Position numbers and translations under genes: made by a program. The notes beneath the pieces were generated by a model. That model did not search any database, was not told the DNA's origin, and was given only the letters and a program-made list of their open reading frames with translations. A DNA stretch of 64,000 bases from Anaerostipes sp. (GTDB taxonomy: Bacteria > Bacillota > Clostridia > Lachnospirales > Lachnospiraceae). The DNA is taken from contig JAQWFL010000008.1 of assembly GCA_028704435.1 (NCBI GenBank), positions 37,631 through 101,630 on the forward strand, written 5' to 3'. Shown piece after piece: positions 26,576 through 36,799 of this stretch; position 1 is the stretch's first letter; every line of letters starts with the position of its first letter.

Positions 26576-27918
26576 ATACTCCTCCTAAATTTTGCAATGA
26601 AAAATCCGTCACATGGATGGATTCCTGGCAACAATTGAATATATCCATCTTTTGCTGTTTCTATACGTAAGTTCTCTGGCATTCGATCCGTTAAAGGAAC
26701 TAGTTTTAAATCAAATTGCTCCTGAAGCCATACAACATTCTCTATATTCTCCATGGGATTGATGGTACAAGTACTAAACATCAATGTTCCCTCTGGCTTC
26801 ACATATTGAACCACTGTACTTAAAATCTTTCTTTGAAGTTGTACTAAACTGGCAAAGCTATCCCTTGTAATATTATATTTTATATCCCCTTTTTTTCCAA
26901 TAATACCAAGACCTGAACAAGGGACATCTGCAATTACAATGTCCGCCTGATTTATCATCTCTTCGTCTAATTCAGTGGCATCCTTCACCTGGGCTGTCAT
27001 ATTCTCCATATGCATTCGATGAATATTTTCCCAGATTAAGTCCTCTTTATATTCTGTTAAATCTCTTGCTATGACTTTTCCTGTTCCATTTAACTTATCT
27101 GCAATAAAAAGTCCTTTCCCTCCTGGGGCACTGCATACATCCAGTACTACCTGGCCTTCTTTTACATCTGCAAGATGTCCTACAAGCATAGAACTTTCAT
27201 CTTGAACCATACATGTTCCATTTCTAAATGAGTCAATTTTATTTAAGAAATCATAATCAGAGATAAACAGTGCTTCCTCCATAAAATTCCCATGGGTTAC
27301 AGTTATATTTTGCTCCCGTAGATTGTTCATCAAATTTTCTTTTGAAATCTTGCTTGTCATAATCGAAAGTGTTGTTTTCTTAGGCTCTAAATAAGATGCT
27401 GCGATTGTCTCAACTTCTTCTTTGGAGTAGCTTTCTAAGAAAAAAGAAACCATCCATTCCGGAATGGAATATTTCACGGAAACATACGCTATGAAGGAAT
27501 TTTCTTTCTTTGGATATGAAATAGTTTCTCTTCCACGAATAATTCCTCGAAGAACACCATTCACAAAGCCAGACAACCTTTGAAATCCTCGTTTTTTAGA
27601 AAGCTTTACTGCCTCATTGCATATAGCCGAGTCTGGTACATGTTCCATATACATCATTTGGTATACACTCATACGTAGAATCCCACGAATCACAGGCTTA
27701 CACTTTCTTACCTTAGTCTTTGAAAACTGATCAATCATATAATCTATGGTAATCTGACGTTCAAGGGTTCCTTGGCATAAACGAGTAAAAAAGGAGCGGT
27801 CCCTCTTCTCACTATATTGGTATTTTTCCAGCGTGTCTTTTATAATCTGATGAGATAACGCTTCCTTTTTATCAATCTTCACTAATACATCTAGTGCGAC
27901 TGCTCTTACATTGTCCAT
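26572..27918 (-). CDS. rsmB: 16S rRNA m5C967 methyltransferase
   Basis: 448 aa. An N-terminal NusB-like RNA-binding domain (about 1-130) precedes a SAM methyltransferase with DVCSAPGGKGLFIAD, DVPCSGLGIIGKKGDI and the catalytic pair of cysteines, the second in MFSTCTINPMEN. It methylates C967 of 16S rRNA in characterised homologues. Spaced 1 bp from fmt. Confidence 0.95.
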   Translation of the reverse strand: MDNVRAVALDVLVKIDKKEALSHQIIKDTLEKYQYSEKRDRSFFTRLCQGTLERQITIDYMIDQFSKTKVRKCKPVIRGILRMSVYQMMYMEHVPDSAICNEAVKLSKKRGFQRLSGFVNGVLRGIIRGRETISYPKKENSFIAYVSVKYSIPEWMVSFFLESYSKEEVETIAASYLEPKKTTLSIMTSKISKENLMNNLREQNITVTHGNFMEEALFISDYDFLNKIDSFRNGTCMVQDESSMLVGHLADVKEGQVVLDVCSAPGGKGLFIADKLNGTGKVIARDLTEYKEDLIWENIHRMHMENMTAQVKDATELDEEMINQADIVIADVPCSGLGIIGKKGDIKYNITRDSFASLVQLQRKILSTVVQYVKPEGTLMFSTCTINPMENIENVVWLQEQFDLKLVPLTDRMPENLRIETAKDGYIQLLPGIHPCDGFFIAKFRRSI

Positions 27919-27919
27919 T

Positions 27920-28849
27920 CTATTCTCCTAATACAGTTCCCACTCTTACTTCATAACCAGGTAAAAAGGCCTGTACTTGCATTCTTTTCTTTCCTGCCAA
28001 TTGAATTTCTTTTAAGTCTAAAGCATTTTCACCGGCTGCTACCACGATACTTTTCTTTGTGATATCCACAATTGTGCCAGGTTTTTCGTCTCCTGTCCAC
28101 ATTCTTACATCAGCATCCCACACTTTCATTACTTTTCCATTTAATTTTGTGTAGGCACTTGGCCATGGATTCAATCCACGGATTAAGCATTCAATTTCCT
28201 TTGCTGACTTTGTAAAATCGATCTGTCCCATTTCTTTTGTAAGCATTGGGGCATAAGAACTCTCTTGGTCATTTTGCTTTGTCCGAACTGCTGTATGATT
28301 CTCTAATTTCTCTAGGGTTTCAATTAGTAACTTGGCTCCTTGATTCATTAGTTTATCATGAAGACTTCCTGCTGTCTCTTTTGAATCTAATTCTATGGAT
28401 ACTTTATCAATCATATCCCCAGTATCAAGTCCTTTTCCCATATACATTGTTGTAATTCCAGTTTCCTTTTCTCCATTTAGTACAGCCCACTGAATTGGTC
28501 CTGCTCCTCGATATTTTGGAAGAAGAGATCCATGAACATTGATACATCCATACTTTGGAATATTCAAAATACTCTCTGGTAGAATCTGTCCATATGCAAC
28601 TACTACAATTACATCTGGCTTTAACTCTTGTAATTTAGCTGTAAACTCTTCGTCTCTTGCCCTTTCAGGCTGCAATACCAAAAGGTCATGTTCTACTGCC
28701 TTTTCTTTTACTGGAGTCATTAAAACCTTTTTTCCACGTCCTTTTTGCTTATCTGGTTGTGAAACAACAGCAAGCACTTCATGTTGCTCAATCAGTTTTT
28801 CCAATGTTGGAACTGCAAATTCTGGAGTTCCCATAAAAATTACTTTCAT
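27920..28849 (-). CDS. fmt: methionyl-tRNA formyltransferase
   Basis: 309 aa. MKVIFMGTPEFAVPTLE starts the formyltransferase domain. The catalytic stretch has INVHGSLLPKYRGAGPIQWA (Asn and His) and TTMYMGKGLDTGDM (Asp). The C-terminal OB-like tRNA domain starts near residue 205. It formylates initiator Met-tRNA with 10-formyl-THF and pairs with def, 12 bp upstream. Confidence 0.97.
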   Translation of the reverse strand: MKVIFMGTPEFAVPTLEKLIEQHEVLAVVSQPDKQKGRGKKVLMTPVKEKAVEHDLLVLQPERARDEEFTAKLQELKPDVIVVVAYGQILPESILNIPKYGCINVHGSLLPKYRGAGPIQWAVLNGEKETGITTMYMGKGLDTGDMIDKVSIELDSKETAGSLHDKLMNQGAKLLIETLEKLENHTAVRTKQNDQESSYAPMLTKEMGQIDFTKSAKEIECLIRGLNPWPSAYTKLNGKVMKVWDADVRMWTGDEKPGTIVDITKKSIVVAAGENALDLKEIQLAGKKRMQVQAFLPGYEVRVGTVLGE

Positions 28850-28861
28850 TGTTGTCTCCTT

Positions 28862-29335
28862 TTATTCTTCTATCTCAATATCTCTCATTGACTCATTGGC
28901 TACATCTGGGTATAAGATTCCATCTAAATGATCACATTCATGGCAGATAGCCCTTGCTAAAAGGCCTTCTCCTTCCACAACAATTGGTTCCATATTTTCA
29001 TTAAATGCCTCACAGATTACATGATTTGGTCTTGTTACACTTGCTATCTTCCCTGGCATACTAAGACATCCTTCATCTCCTGTTTGTTCTCCATCTCTTT
29101 GAACAATTTTAGGATTCACTAGGACAAAACATTCTCCATCTTCATAGGTATCTATCACTACAATTCGCTTTAAGATTCCAACTTGTGGTGCTGCAAGTCC
29201 CACACCCATAGCTTCGTACATAGTATCAAACATATCCTCAATTAAAATCTGAGTTCTTGGTGTCATCTCTTTTACTTCTTTTGATGTCTTTCTGAGTACA
29301 TCTTCTCCCATTCTACGAATATTTCTGATTGCCAT
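28862..29335 (-). CDS. def: peptide deformylase
   Basis: 157 aa, the short clostridial form. The three motifs are intact: GVGLAAPQVG, EGCLSMPG (Cys ligand) and HECDHLDG (two His ligands and catalytic Glu). It removes formyl groups from nascent proteins and is placed between priA and fmt as in many Firmicutes. Confidence 0.97.
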   Translation of the reverse strand: MAIRNIRRMGEDVLRKTSKEVKEMTPRTQILIEDMFDTMYEAMGVGLAAPQVGILKRIVVIDTYEDGECFVLVNPKIVQRDGEQTGDEGCLSMPGKIASVTRPNHVICEAFNENMEPIVVEGEGLLARAICHECDHLDGILYPDVANESMRDIEIEE

Positions 29336-29346
29336 AACTTCCTCCT

Positions 29347-31572
29347 TTAATAACTGTTCATTGGGTTAAAATCAAAATTAACCATAACGTCTTTGTTCAA
29401 TTCACTTTGTTCTAACCATTCTTCTAGTCGATCTTTCATTCTCACTAATGTCTCATACTCTGGTTCTTTTATATATAACACCTGTCGGTATACATCTTTA
29501 ATTTTTGCAAAGGTCGCCTCACTAGGTCCAATAAAATGTACCTTACAGCCTTTCACAATCTCTGCTGCCCTTTGGGACATTTGAGAGCATTTCTGCTCAT
29601 CTAAACTTGCAAAAAACACAACTAACATCTGATAAACTGGCGGATATTTTAGCATTGTGCGGTATCCCATTTCCTGTCGATAAAACTCTTCATAGTCTTG
29701 TTTGGATGCGGTTACAATACTATAATGATCTGGGCTGTATGTCTGAATAACAACTTCCCCTGACTTTTCACCTCGTCCTGCCCGTCCTGCTGCCTGAGTG
29801 AGAAGCTGAAACGTTCTTTCTCCCGCTCTATAATCGTTGCTGTGTAGGGAAAGATCTGCCGCTAATATTCCCACCAAAGTAACATTGGCAAAATCATGAC
29901 CCTTAACAATCATCTGTGTTCCAACTAAAATATCAGCTTCATTATTGGAAAACGCCGCTAAAATCTCATCATAGCTGTGTTTCTTTCTTGTGGTATCCAT
30001 ATCCATACGCAGTACCTTTGCCTGAGGAAATTCTTTTAAAAGAGCAGATTCCACCTTTTGGGTTCCTAGACCGAAGGTTCCTATCATCTTACTTCCACAC
30101 TGTGGACATACTTTTGGCATTTCCTCTTCATGTCCACAATAATGACACTTTAACTTTCCACCTCTATGGTAAGTCAAGGAAACATCACAATGGGAACATC
30201 CCATGACATGTCCACAGCTTCGACAGGAAACAAATCCTGCAAAACCTCTTCGATTTAAGAATAACATAATTTGCTCTTTTTTGTTTAACCGATCTTGTAT
30301 TAATTCATAAAGTTTTCGGCTAAACATACTTCGATTTCCTGCTTTTAATTCTTCTCTGAGATCTTCAATATATACCTCTGGTAATACTGCATCTTTGGCT
30401 CTCTCCTTTAGTATCCAAAGTTTATAGGTTCCATCTAGCGCTTTTTGGTAGCTTTCGATGGAAGGAGTCGCGGATCCTAGAATGACACTTGCATGTTCCA
30501 TCTGTGCTTTTTGAATGGCAACTTCTCTTGCATGATATCTAGGTGTTTGTTCGCTTTTATAGCTTCCCTCATGCTCTTCATCTATAATAATAAGCCCAAG
30601 CTTATCAAATGGTACAAACAAAGCGGATCGTGGTCCAATCATAATATCAACCTTACCTTCTTTTGCACGAAGCCACTGATCATATCGTTCCCCTTTTGAC
30701 ATTTTAGAATTTAGAATAGAAACTCTATCTCCAAAACGACTAGTAAAACGCTTCACTGTCTGATAGGTCAATGCAATTTCAGGGATTAAAACGATGGTCT
30801 GCTTTCCCTCTTTTATCATTTCCTCAATAGCAGCAAGATAAACCTCTGTCTTTCCACTTCCTGTAATTCCGTGTAACAAATATGTCTTTCTTTGTTCCCC
30901 TCGATAATCACAGATAAAATCGTCCACTATCTCCTGTTGCTTTTCGTTAAGTGGCAACGCCTCTTTCCTCTCAATGGGAATCTTAGAAGGATTTCTAAAA
31001 TAATGTTCAGACTCCACACGAAGAACTCCATCCCTCTCCATTCCATCAATGGTACTTTTCCCTATTTTTAATTTCTTGGTTGCTATCTCCCATGAAATCG
31101 TTCCACAGTCTAAGAGTTCTGCAAGGAGTCTTGCCTTGGCCACATAATGCTTAGAAAAATACTCCTCTAGCAAAGCTGGTCCATGTACTGGATCTAACTC
31201 TAATACAAGAAATCGTTTTACCTTTTGTTTCATCTTATCTTGAACTGGTAATACAGTTCGCAGCGCCTGAATCATGGTAGAACCATAATTTTCACGAATC
31301 CAGTAAGCTAATTGTATCATCTTTGACTCTACTGAAACTAAATGCTCCTCAATTCCTATAATTTCTTTCATTTTAGATTCATCATAATTGCACTTACTTC
31401 CTAGCTTTACCACAAATCCTTTTTGCTGCTTATTACCTCTTCCAAATGGAACCATTACCTGCTGTCCCACATTTATTTTTTCACGCAAAGAAAGAGGCAC
31501 TCGATACTGAAATACCCGATCCAGTGCCTCATGGGATATATTAATAATAATATCTGCATACATAGCTTCCAT
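29347..31572 (-). CDS. priA: primosomal protein N' (replication restart helicase)
   Basis: 741 aa. The order is 3'-end DNA-binding domain (1-110), winged helix, Walker A GITGSGKTEVY and DEEH box. The zinc region (CRSCGHVMGCSHC, CHYCGH, CPQCGS) has four CxxC-type pairs, followed by the second RecA lobe with QAAGRAGRG. It loads the replisome at stalled forks. A second ATG, 9 bp inside, gives MYADIII, the common family start; neither has a strong ribosome site, so the start is uncertain by three codons. It follows glmM by 3 bp. Confidence 0.96.
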   Translation of the reverse strand: MEAMYADIIINISHEALDRVFQYRVPLSLREKINVGQQVMVPFGRGNKQQKGFVVKLGSKCNYDESKMKEIIGIEEHLVSVESKMIQLAYWIRENYGSTMIQALRTVLPVQDKMKQKVKRFLVLELDPVHGPALLEEYFSKHYVAKARLLAELLDCGTISWEIATKKLKIGKSTIDGMERDGVLRVESEHYFRNPSKIPIERKEALPLNEKQQEIVDDFICDYRGEQRKTYLLHGITGSGKTEVYLAAIEEMIKEGKQTIVLIPEIALTYQTVKRFTSRFGDRVSILNSKMSKGERYDQWLRAKEGKVDIMIGPRSALFVPFDKLGLIIIDEEHEGSYKSEQTPRYHAREVAIQKAQMEHASVILGSATPSIESYQKALDGTYKLWILKERAKDAVLPEVYIEDLREELKAGNRSMFSRKLYELIQDRLNKKEQIMLFLNRRGFAGFVSCRSCGHVMGCSHCDVSLTYHRGGKLKCHYCGHEEEMPKVCPQCGSKMIGTFGLGTQKVESALLKEFPQAKVLRMDMDTTRKKHSYDEILAAFSNNEADILVGTQMIVKGHDFANVTLVGILAADLSLHSNDYRAGERTFQLLTQAAGRAGRGEKSGEVVIQTYSPDHYSIVTASKQDYEEFYRQEMGYRTMLKYPPVYQMLVVFFASLDEQKCSQMSQRAAEIVKGCKVHFIGPSEATFAKIKDVYRQVLYIKEPEYETLVRMKDRLEEWLEQSELNKDVMVNFDFNPMNSY

Positions 31573-31575
31573 AAA

Positions 31576-32925
31576 TTAATCTAATACATGTCCCTTTTCT
31601 CTTAATACTTTTACAACAGCATCTACATGCTCTCTGCAAATCTCATGTGTCTTTGCTTCTACCATAACACGAATCAAAGGCTCTGTTCCACTCTCACGAA
31701 CAAGAATACGCCCATCACTTCCAAGAGTCTTTTCGACTTTTGCAACTGCTGCCTGTACATCCTTGTCATTTTGTGCCGTTTTCTTATCATTAACACGTAC
31801 ATTTTCAAGAATCTGTGGATAAATTGTTACTGGCTCCACTAACTGGCCTAATGTCTTCTTTTGTTCTAACATAGCTTCCATTGTTTTAAGTGAAGTTAAG
31901 ATTCCATCTCCTGTTGTGGCAAATTTATTAAATATAATATGTCCAGATTGTTCTCCACCAAGACCATGTCCGTTCTTTACCATGTTCTCATTGACATACT
32001 TATCTCCAACAGCAGTCTTCTCATACTGGATTCCTGCCTCATCAAAAGCTTTATATAACCCTAGATTAGACATGACTGTAGTCACAACCGTATTGTTATT
32101 CAAATCCCCATGGGACTTCATATACTTTCCACATGCATAGAGAATTAAATCCCCATCAATAACTGCTCCGTTTTCATCAACTGCGATACATCGGTCTGCA
32201 TCTCCATCATAAGCAAATCCAACATCTAAATGATTCTCTTTTACATATCCTTGTAGAATCTCAATATGAGTAGAACCACAGTTTGTATTAATATTTGTTC
32301 CATCTGGCTCATTGTTTAAAACATAAGTTTCCGCACCTAATGCGTCAAATACACTTTCCGCAATATTGGATGCACTTCCGTTGGAACAATCTAAACCAAC
32401 CTTAACGCCTTTAAAAGATCTAGTTGCTAAAGAAATCAAATATCCAATATAACGATTACGTCCAATTGCATAATCTCTTGCGTTCCCAATGTCACGCTTT
32501 GTAGCAAAAGGAATCTCTTCGATCTCTCCATCTATGTAGGCTTCAATCTTATCTTCTACTTCAGCTTCCATCTTATGCCCTTTACTGTTAATAATCTTAA
32601 TTCCATTATCATAGTAAGGATTATGGCTTGCTGAAATCATAATACCACAGTCAAATTCCTCTGTTCTCACAACATGAGCAACACTTGGTGTTGTTGTTAC
32701 ATGAAGCATATAGGCGTTAGCACCTGAGGCAGTTAATCCTGCAATCAAAGCATTCTCAAACATGTAACTGCTTCGTCTTGTATCCTTCCCAATCACAACT
32801 TTAGGGCGCTTACTTCCCTGTCCAAAATACCATCCTAAATATCTACCAACTTTATACGCATGTTCAACGGTAAGTGTTACATTTGCCTCTCCACGAAATC
32901 CGTCGGTTCCAAAATATTTACCCAT
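31576..32925 (-). CDS. glmM: phosphoglucosamine mutase
   Basis: 449 aa. It has KYFGTDGFRG at the start, the phosphoserine loop ISASHNPYYDNGIK near residue 100, Mg loop AYDGDADRCIAV near 240, and sugar-binding GGEQSGHI and RESGTEPLIRVM. It converts glucosamine-6-P to glucosamine-1-P for peptidoglycan. It probably leads the priA-def-fmt run; an extended -10 (TGCTATAAT, around 33006-32998) precedes it. The 131 bp before it are otherwise empty. Confidence 0.97.
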   Translation of the reverse strand: MGKYFGTDGFRGEANVTLTVEHAYKVGRYLGWYFGQGSKRPKVVIGKDTRRSSYMFENALIAGLTASGANAYMLHVTTTPSVAHVVRTEEFDCGIMISASHNPYYDNGIKIINSKGHKMEAEVEDKIEAYIDGEIEEIPFATKRDIGNARDYAIGRNRYIGYLISLATRSFKGVKVGLDCSNGSASNIAESVFDALGAETYVLNNEPDGTNINTNCGSTHIEILQGYVKENHLDVGFAYDGDADRCIAVDENGAVIDGDLILYACGKYMKSHGDLNNNTVVTTVMSNLGLYKAFDEAGIQYEKTAVGDKYVNENMVKNGHGLGGEQSGHIIFNKFATTGDGILTSLKTMEAMLEQKKTLGQLVEPVTIYPQILENVRVNDKKTAQNDKDVQAAVAKVEKTLGSDGRILVRESGTEPLIRVMVEAKTHEICREHVDAVVKVLREKGHVLD

Positions 32926-33056
32926 TCTTATATTCTCCTTTTAGTCTTGCTCTTTCTCACTTAACTTAAATGATAGATGATCTTCATCCCTCAAATGATT
33001 ATAGCATAATCTCCTTTATTTGATAAGAAGTTCAAGAAACTTTATGATTCCCCTTG

Positions 33057-34268
33057 TTACTGCCCCTCAAAATAAGAAACATAATCCACATGATAATCGC
33101 CGTCTGGGAATAAATACTCATACAAATCAATAAAATAGTCATCTGTCATACTTGCTATGTAATCTACAACAATTTGATTTTCTTCTTCCTCTCTATATGG
33201 ATGTTCCTCTAAATAATAGGATCTTGCTTCTTCCACAAATTCAATATGATGCTTATAAATAATAGAGTCTGTCCTTTTTCCTTGCAAATCATGAAGAAGC
33301 ACTTCATATACTTCACCAATCATTGGCCCTACATTATTCTCATAAATAGAATCAATAGCTTCATTACAGTATATCTCTCGATAATTCTCCTGTTTTGCAA
33401 GCTTTAAAGCTTCATAATACGGCTGATCCAGCTGGATATAATCCTTTCCATAACTGTTCTCTACAATATTTACAATTAAGTTATTGATAATCTCTGCATT
33501 CTCAATCCCCATCTCACCTTGGGTAAACATAGAACTATCCTGAAGCAGTTTTGCTTTCCTTGCATCCTGCCTATCTTTTCCAAGATAAGCTATCATATCA
33601 CAAATTCGCACAACGCAGCCCTCTAAAGTAGAGGGTATCAGCTTTTTAATCGCCCCAGAATCTATGTAACACTCTTCTAATTTTTGATTAAATTGCTCAA
33701 AATCCTTTAGTACACTTGGCCGATATTCCTTTAACTCAAATTCTCCATTATGACATAGAATTCCGTCTAATACTTGAAGAGAAATATTTCTTGGAAACAC
33801 TCCATATAAAACTCTCACACTTTGAACGTTGTGATTAAAATATCGCCCTGTCTTTTCGTGGTATTTTTCATTGAGATAACGTTCTCCTGCATGACCAAAG
33901 GGTGTATGTCCAATATCATGGCCTAGTGCAATTGCTTCAATCAAATCACAGTTCAATCCCAAAACACTTCCAATATTCCTTGCGATTCTTGAAACAAGCT
34001 GTACGTGAAGTGCCCTTCTTGTAATATCATCATTGGCTAAAAAAGAAAACACCTGAGTTTTATCTGCATAACGATTGTAGTATGGAGAATGTATAATCTT
34101 CTCCACATCCCTTACAAACGCGGGTCTCCATAAATTGGCTTTATCCCATTTAGGATTTGCTCGAATAATCTGTTGGTCATTTGTACGATATGGATTTTCT
34201 TTGTGTTCTTTCCTATCTTCTGTAATTCTTTCTTGAAGCTCTTTTGATAATTTATGATATTTTGCCAT
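33057..34268 (-). CDS. dGTPase-like deoxynucleotide triphosphohydrolase (HD domain)
   Basis: 403 aa. The HD metal site appears as YNRYADKTQVF...RRALHVQLVSRIARNIG, then ALGHDIGHTPFGHAGE (HD pair) and a distal Asp in RICDMIAYLGKD. This matches the Dgt family, which removes triphosphate from dNTPs and may tune nucleotide pools. Some sequences of this kind are named simply HD-domain proteins. It follows psd by 9 bp. Confidence 0.85.
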   Translation of the reverse strand: MAKYHKLSKELQERITEDRKEHKENPYRTNDQQIIRANPKWDKANLWRPAFVRDVEKIIHSPYYNRYADKTQVFSFLANDDITRRALHVQLVSRIARNIGSVLGLNCDLIEAIALGHDIGHTPFGHAGERYLNEKYHEKTGRYFNHNVQSVRVLYGVFPRNISLQVLDGILCHNGEFELKEYRPSVLKDFEQFNQKLEECYIDSGAIKKLIPSTLEGCVVRICDMIAYLGKDRQDARKAKLLQDSSMFTQGEMGIENAEIINNLIVNIVENSYGKDYIQLDQPYYEALKLAKQENYREIYCNEAIDSIYENNVGPMIGEVYEVLLHDLQGKRTDSIIYKHHIEFVEEARSYYLEEHPYREEEENQIVVDYIASMTDDYFIDLYEYLFPDGDYHVDYVSYFEGQ

Positions 34269-34277
34269 ATTCTATCC

Positions 34278-35141
34278 TTATTTCTTATATCCTATTCTCT
34301 GTCCAAGTTTCACCTTTGTCTCACACTGCTCTCCTGTACGCTTTAGCAGTTCCTGATCAATATTTACTCTGTTCTTTTCAAAAAGAAGTACAATTGTTGA
34401 ACCTCCAAATTCAAAATAGCCCTTTTCTGTCCCTCTCTTCATTGGACCCATTCCCTGATGATTCTCAATTCTTCCAACCATCAAAGCTCCTACTTCCATC
34501 TGAACTACATTCCCAAAATGCTTTGTTTTCATCATCGTATATTCTCTTGCATTCTCTGAATAAATGGCAGCATAATCATTGGCAATTGGATTCACTGTAT
34601 GATAAATCCCTGGAATAAAATAATTGTAGCTTTTTTCCCCATCGTCAATATAGGAATATCTGTGATAATCATCTACGGTTAATCTACAAACCACAGCGTA
34701 TCCATCGCGAAATCTCTTTGCAAGCTTTCTATTCTTCAATAAGGATTCTACTGTATACAAAGTATTCTTAATTACAAATGTGGTATTATCATAAATAGGA
34801 TAAACAGAAACTTTACAATCACAAGGACTAAACAAAATATTTTCATCCTCTGGAATTGGTCGCTTCCCTACTTTTATTTTCCTAGTAAAGAAATCATTAT
34901 AAGATCTATATACAGTTTTCTCATAATCTGCCATTGAAATATGATTATTTTGAATAAAACCAGAAATAAAACACTTGGAAAAAGGAGTGCTCAAAAACGC
35001 ACCCCCAAGTTTAGAAACCCATGGTCTTGTGAGTAACTTTAAAGATACCCTTCCCGCCATAGATGAATATATAAATTTTAAAAAACGATCCTGTGATGAA
35101 TCTTCTGTTACTAATTGACCTTTTTCATTGATATACTTCAT
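34278..35141 (-). CDS. psd: phosphatidylserine decarboxylase proenzyme
   Basis: 287 aa from ATG 35141, chosen for AGAGGTG 8 bp upstream; the frame is open to 35213 but would overlap pssA. The pyruvoyl-forming serine is in FGGSTIVLLF near residue 250, giving a large beta and a small alpha chain. Catalytic His candidates are in DDYHRYSYID and GIYHTVNPIA. It makes phosphatidylethanolamine from phosphatidylserine at the membrane and lies directly after pssA, so PS synthesis and decarboxylation are co-expressed. Confidence 0.92.
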   Translation of the reverse strand: MKYINEKGQLVTEDSSQDRFLKFIYSSMAGRVSLKLLTRPWVSKLGGAFLSTPFSKCFISGFIQNNHISMADYEKTVYRSYNDFFTRKIKVGKRPIPEDENILFSPCDCKVSVYPIYDNTTFVIKNTLYTVESLLKNRKLAKRFRDGYAVVCRLTVDDYHRYSYIDDGEKSYNYFIPGIYHTVNPIANDYAAIYSENAREYTMMKTKHFGNVVQMEVGALMVGRIENHQGMGPMKRGTEKGYFEFGGSTIVLLFEKNRVNIDQELLKRTGEQCETKVKLGQRIGYKK

Positions 35142-35152
35142 TGCTTTCACCT

Positions 35153-35764
35153 CTAAAAACAAAACATTTTCATTGCGACAATAGCACCGATTATAACAAA
35201 TCCCAGCATACACTTCTTTCCTGGTTTAAACACCTTAAAATCAATTACAAACAATAATGCAATAATGAATATAGCTGCCACATAGATGTATGGAAACTCA
35301 TCAAAGAAAAATCTTCGCAATTGATATACAATTGGCAAAATCAATGCCACTGACGTTACTGGAAGTCCTTGATAATGCTTTCTTCTCTCCGATGTTACGC
35401 CTTGTCGTTGTTCCTCTGTTACATTAAAATATGCCAATCGAATGACAGCTCCTAATATGTACATTATGTAAATAATTATTGAATACCACTGATCCATTCC
35501 AAGACAATATCCCATCACAACTGGATATACCCCAAAACAAACCAAATCACACAAAGAATCAATTTCGATTCCAAATTTCTTTTCATCTGGAATTCTCTTA
35601 ATCATCTTTGCTACTGTTCCATCATACATATCTGTAAAACCTGACAACATTAAACATAACATTGCAATCTTAAAATTCCCATGAAATGCCGCACTCATAC
35701 CAAATGTTGCACTGACAACTCCTACATATGTAAGAATTACAGATACATTATAAAATCCTATCAT
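35153..35764 (-). CDS. pssA: CDP-diacylglycerol--serine O-phosphatidyltransferase
   Basis: 203 aa with several transmembrane helices. The CDP-alcohol phosphatidyltransferase motif reads TDMYDGTVAK...FGIEIDSLCD: all Asp and Gly positions are kept, with Lys replacing the usual Arg and three extra residues in the spacer, a spacing I associate with clostridial PssA. It condenses CDP-DAG with serine to phosphatidylserine. It precedes psd and follows the flippase-like gene by 12 bp. Confidence 0.92.
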   Translation of the reverse strand: MIGFYNVSVILTYVGVVSATFGMSAAFHGNFKIAMLCLMLSGFTDMYDGTVAKMIKRIPDEKKFGIEIDSLCDLVCFGVYPVVMGYCLGMDQWYSIIIYIMYILGAVIRLAYFNVTEEQRQGVTSERRKHYQGLPVTSVALILPIVYQLRRFFFDEFPYIYVAAIFIIALLFVIDFKVFKPGKKCMLGFVIIGAIVAMKMFCF

Positions 35765-35776
35765 ATCATACCGCCT

Positions 35777-36799
35777 CTACTCTTTTCGTTTAATAGTTAA
35801 ATGTGCAACGCAAGTCATAACTGCACTAATAATTACCAGTGCATAATAACTAATCCCTCTGCTTAACAGCATTGCCGGATACAAAAGTTTCCCTTGAAAA
35901 ATCTTTCTAAAGATACTCAAGAATAATCCTTCGCTAATCCCCATTCCCCCAGGTAATGGAAGCATATCAACTGAAATAGAAATCACACTTTGCAGTGCTA
36001 TAATATCAATAATCCCAAGAGTTGACAATCCAAAGGCACGAAACACTAAATATGTCACAGAAAAATGAATCAATCTTTGAATTAAAGAAATCACAAAACC
36101 TTCTACTATCATTCCTTTGTGTTCTTTAATCACTGCTGCCGCTCTATGGTATTCAATCATAGAAATCTCGATTTTCTCAATTCTCTCTTCCTTTTTCTTG
36201 AGAATATGAATCTTCTCAAGTCCATGAACTAAACCAATTAAAATCTTAGATGCAAGTGTTGGTTCAAACACTAGAAGAAGCATAAATGCAACACAAAATA
36301 CATTCAATGCAATCCCCAAATAAAAGAAAAACACAACATCTGAAATATATCTTGAAATTAATCCATGTTTAAATATAAAAATCAAAGCGCCTAAAAACAC
36401 AAGTACAAACTTATATAAAATCGTTACAATCATAAGTACAACTGTTCCCACAGAAATGTCTACATTATCTCGATTCATATAAAAAAGCTGTGCTGGCTGA
36501 CCTCCTGTGGCTGATGGAGTAATACAGCTGAAAAAGAACCCAACATAAGAATACTTGATACAGTTTCTTTTTGGAACGTTATACCGTAATACCTTCAGCA
36601 TCCGATGTATAATATATGATTCACACCATACAAACAGATTGATCATAACAAAACCTAAGATAAAATAAACCGGTTTGACACTTTGAATTACCTGACTTAA
36701 CTCACTTAATTCATTGTTTTTGAATATCGCATAAAAGGTCAATCCAAACAATACTACAAAAAATATAGTATTTCCAATGATACTTTTTTTACTTTTCAT
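35777..36799 (-). CDS. flippase-like/lysylphosphatidylglycerol-synthetase membrane-domain protein (UPF0104)
   Basis: 340 aa with about 8 hydrophobic helices. Family signature residues are in FFSCITPSATGGQPAQLFYM (near 90) and DMLPLPGGMGISEGLFL (near 285). These are the conserved glycine-rich parts of the UPF0104/AglD2 membrane region related to the MprF flippase half; no aminoacyl-transfer domain is attached. A role in moving or handling lipids fits its position between PAP2 and pssA. Exact substrate unknown. Confidence 0.8.
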   Translation of the reverse strand: MKSKKSIIGNTIFFVVLFGLTFYAIFKNNELSELSQVIQSVKPVYFILGFVMINLFVWCESYIIHRMLKVLRYNVPKRNCIKYSYVGFFFSCITPSATGGQPAQLFYMNRDNVDISVGTVVLMIVTILYKFVLVFLGALIFIFKHGLISRYISDVVFFFYLGIALNVFCVAFMLLLVFEPTLASKILIGLVHGLEKIHILKKKEERIEKIEISMIEYHRAAAVIKEHKGMIVEGFVISLIQRLIHFSVTYLVFRAFGLSTLGIIDIIALQSVISISVDMLPLPGGMGISEGLFLSIFRKIFQGKLLYPAMLLSRGISYYALVIISAVMTCVAHLTIKRKE